A DNA stretch of 64,000 nucleotides from Dyadobacter subterraneus (lineage in GTDB: Bacteria > Bacteroidota > Bacteroidia > Cytophagales > Spirosomataceae), in NCBI RefSeq assembly GCF_015221875.1, contig NZ_JACYGY010000002.1, forward strand, positions 1,053,573 to 1,117,572. The letters are read 5' to 3'. How positions within the stretch are numbered: position 1 is the first letter of the stretch; every line of letters starts with the position of its first letter. Under the pieces are notes generated by a model. The model saw only the letters and a list, made by a program, of their open reading frames with translations, searched no databases and had not been told where the DNA came from. The translations under genes were made by a program, and so were the position numbers. Below, in pieces: positions 62,404 through 64,000 of the stretch.

Positions 62404-63630
62404 TTATGCGTCCAACTCTCCTGCAATAACATTCAGGCTACTCATGGTTAGAATAGCATCTGAAAGCGTGCTTCCTTTGCACATTTCAGGATAGGCCTGA
62501 TAATATATAAAACTCGGGCGACGGAAATGCAGACGATACGGGGCTCTGCCTCCATCGCTGATCAGATAAAATCCAAGTTCTCCGTTTCCGCCTTCCACAG
62601 CGTGATAAACTTCTCCGATTGGCGCATCTATTTCTCCCATTACAATTTTGAAATGGTAAATAAGTGCCTCCATATTGCTGTAAACTTCCTTTTTAGGGGG
62701 TAAATAATACTCAGGGGTATCAGCGAAATAAGGTCCTTCCGGAAGGTTTTCCAAAGCCTGTTCAATAATTTTCAGACTCTGCCACATTTCTTCCATCCGT
62801 ACATTGTAGCGATCAAAAGTATCGCCGCTTTGTCCTACCGGAATGCTGAAATCGAAATCTTCGTAAGAGGAATATGGCTCCATTACACGAACATCGTAGT
62901 CCAAACCGGCTGCACGTAAGTTTGGCCCGGTAAAGCCATAGGATAGTGCGCGTTCCAGAGAGATTGGTCCAACATTAATAACCCGGTCCATAAAAATACG
63001 GTTACGGCTCATCAATTTGTCAAACTCGCTCAAAACAGGAGGAAAGCTTTTAATAAATTCACGGATTTTACGAATGGCTGTGCTTGACAAATCACGCTCC
63101 ATACCACCGATACGTCCCATGTTTGTTGTTAAACGTGCCCCACAAACTTCTTCGTAGATTTCGTAAATATCCTCACGTTTTTGCATTACGTAAAGGAATC
63201 CGGAGAAAGCACCCGAATCCACACCCAGGATACTGTTACAGATCAAATGGTCCGAAATACGGGCAAGTTCCATCATGATCACGCGAATGTATTGCGCACG
63301 TTTTGGAACCTGGATTTGCAGAAATTTTTCCATCGTCATATGCCATCCAAAATTATTGATTGGCGACGAGCAATAATTCATGCGGTCAGTAAGTGTTGTC
63401 AGCTGATAGTACGGGCGTCTTTCAGCAATTTTTTCGAAAGCTCTGTGAATATAACCAATGGTCTGCTCTCCGGAAACGATCTTTTCACCATCCATTTGCA
63501 GGATATTCTGAAAAATTCCGTGGGTTGCCGGGTGGGTAGGACCAAGGTTTAGGGTTGTAAGTTCCTCGATCAATTCAGGCAATTCTGATTGAGAAGGAAC
63601 ATTATGCGGTAATAATTCGATATCTGCCAT
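62404..63630 (-). CDS. nuoD: Complex I subunit NuoD
   Basis: A 408-residue 49-kDa-type subunit: LGPTHPATHGIFQ near residue 32 (quinone-site His), IGYIHRAFEKIAERRPYYQLTTLTDRMNYCSSPINN, GAFSGFLYVMQKREDIYEIYEEVCGARLTTNMGRIGGMERDL and a C-terminus resembling hydrogenase large subunits (DAILTMSSLNVIAGELDA) without metal-binding cysteines. It forms the quinone-binding cavity with NuoB. Confidence 0.96.
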   Translation of the reverse strand: MADIELLPHNVPSQSELPELIEELTTLNLGPTHPATHGIFQNILQMDGEKIVSGEQTIGYIHRAFEKIAERRPYYQLTTLTDRMNYCSSPINNFGWHMTMEKFLQIQVPKRAQYIRVIMMELARISDHLICNSILGVDSGAFSGFLYVMQKREDIYEIYEEVCGARLTTNMGRIGGMERDLSSTAIRKIREFIKSFPPVLSEFDKLMSRNRIFMDRVINVGPISLERALSYGFTGPNLRAAGLDYDVRVMEPYSSYEDFDFSIPVGQSGDTFDRYNVRMEEMWQSLKIIEQALENLPEGPYFADTPEYYLPPKKEVYSNMEALIYHFKIVMGEIDAPIGEVYHAVEGGNGELGFYLISDGGRAPYRLHFRRPSFIYYQAYPEMCKGSTLSDAILTMSSLNVIAGELDA

Positions 63631-63653
63631 AGCTTACTCTTTTCCTGATAGGG

Positions 63654-64000
63654 TCATCGACCAAAAAGCGCATCAATTTTATCTTCACGTGTAGCATCTT
63701 CAAGCGCGTATTGTTTACGCATCGGGAAATAATCCATTTCCTCAATGTTCAGAATACGTACCAGATTTGGATGTCCGTCAAAAAGAATTCCGAAGAAGTC
63801 ATACGTTTCACGCTCCATCCAGTTTGCGCTGGCATAAAGAACCGTCGCGGTTGGAATATGAATATCAGCTTCTGCGATAAATACTTTGATACGGATTCTG
63901 AAATTATGAATAAAGCTATGCGCGTGATAAACCACAGCAAACTCACGGTCAGTATTGTCAGGATAGTGAACACCTGTAATATCTGTAAGAAAGTTAATCT
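63654..64000 (-). CDS. nuoC: Complex I subunit NuoC (5' end outside window)
   Basis: The frame is open from the right edge of the window to a TGA at 63654. It reads INFLTDITGVHYPD at the edge, VVYHAHSFIHNFRIRIKVFI, then WMERETYDFFGILFDGHPNLVRILNIEEMDYFPMRK, the NuoC/30-kDa signature (ERE.YD.FGI.F.GHP.LRRIL). The internal start at 63935 is not the real one. NuoC is separate from NuoD here, as usual outside enterobacteria. The operon continues upstream, beyond the window. Confidence 0.95.
   Translation of the reverse strand, partial: INFLTDITGVHYPDNTDREFAVVYHAHSFIHNFRIRIKVFIAEADIHIPTATVLYASANWMERETYDFFGILFDGHPNLVRILNIEEMDYFPMRKQYALEDATREDKIDALFGR

Overview
The window reads as ordinary chromosome of a Bacteroidota bacterium, most likely Cytophagales (Dyadobacter/Spirosomaceae-like; the genus is inference). 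The signs are: gldH and a porT-like gene next to ubiE, an ExbB-ExbD-ExbD-TonB-PstS-TPR cluster, a 14-subunit-type Complex I operon, LptB, mostly no Shine-Dalgarno sequences, and many start sites preceded by the phylum-specific promoter pattern TTG-N19-TAnnTTTG. Base composition is moderately AT-rich and even. There is no rRNA, CRISPR array, prophage or intact insertion sequence.

Layout. 1-8.7 kb: start of a secreted protein, an AI-2E family permease, gldH, a Tat-exported TIM-barrel protein with a large secreted CxxCH cytochrome/HEAT protein, and a two-gene Fe-S electron-transfer unit behind a palindromic operator candidate. 8.9-13.1 kb: tRNA-Phe, a toxin-antitoxin remnant with a twice-frameshifted PIN toxin, a PD-(D/E)XK-like protein, an outer-membrane protein, ubiE-porT, and two identical tRNA-Val genes. 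13.1-18.7 kb: a metallophosphatase, a heparinase-like/glycosyltransferase pair, mgsA and a thioredoxin-like protein. 18.8-21.3 kb: a nuoI-nuoJ-nuoK cluster whose NuoI carries a tail of about 355 residues built from ten PAFRPTMKPK-like repeats. 21.3-33.5 kb: a DMT-family permease, a long PurF-type protein, recO, a divergent metal-handling locus (COG0523 GTPase facing a His-rich lipoprotein gene), a Cys-rich mini-protein, lptB, recJ, ruvX, def, a nitrilase-family amidase and gatC.

34-41 kb is the TonB energisation operon and its TPR protein. 40.5-53.7 kb holds batD, aroC, apbE, a Gfo/Idh/MocA-SUMF1 pair, an ABC-F ATPase, an MNT/HEPN toxin-antitoxin remnant, a DedA protein, a gamma-carbonic anhydrase, yqgE and a second metallophosphatase. 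53.7-64 kb is gcvP, a REP-like inverted repeat, and a minus-strand nuoC-D-E-F-G-H-I-J operon that runs off the right edge.

The main points of interest are: the repeat-tailed NuoI and the presence of two separate, incomplete Complex I loci with paralogous I and J subunits; the symmetric divergent promoter/operator (a 35-bp perfect palindrome plus a 15-bp one) controlling a probable zinc-homeostasis locus; two toxin-antitoxin modules in which the toxin is broken and the antitoxin open; and a REP-like element between gcvP and nuoJ.
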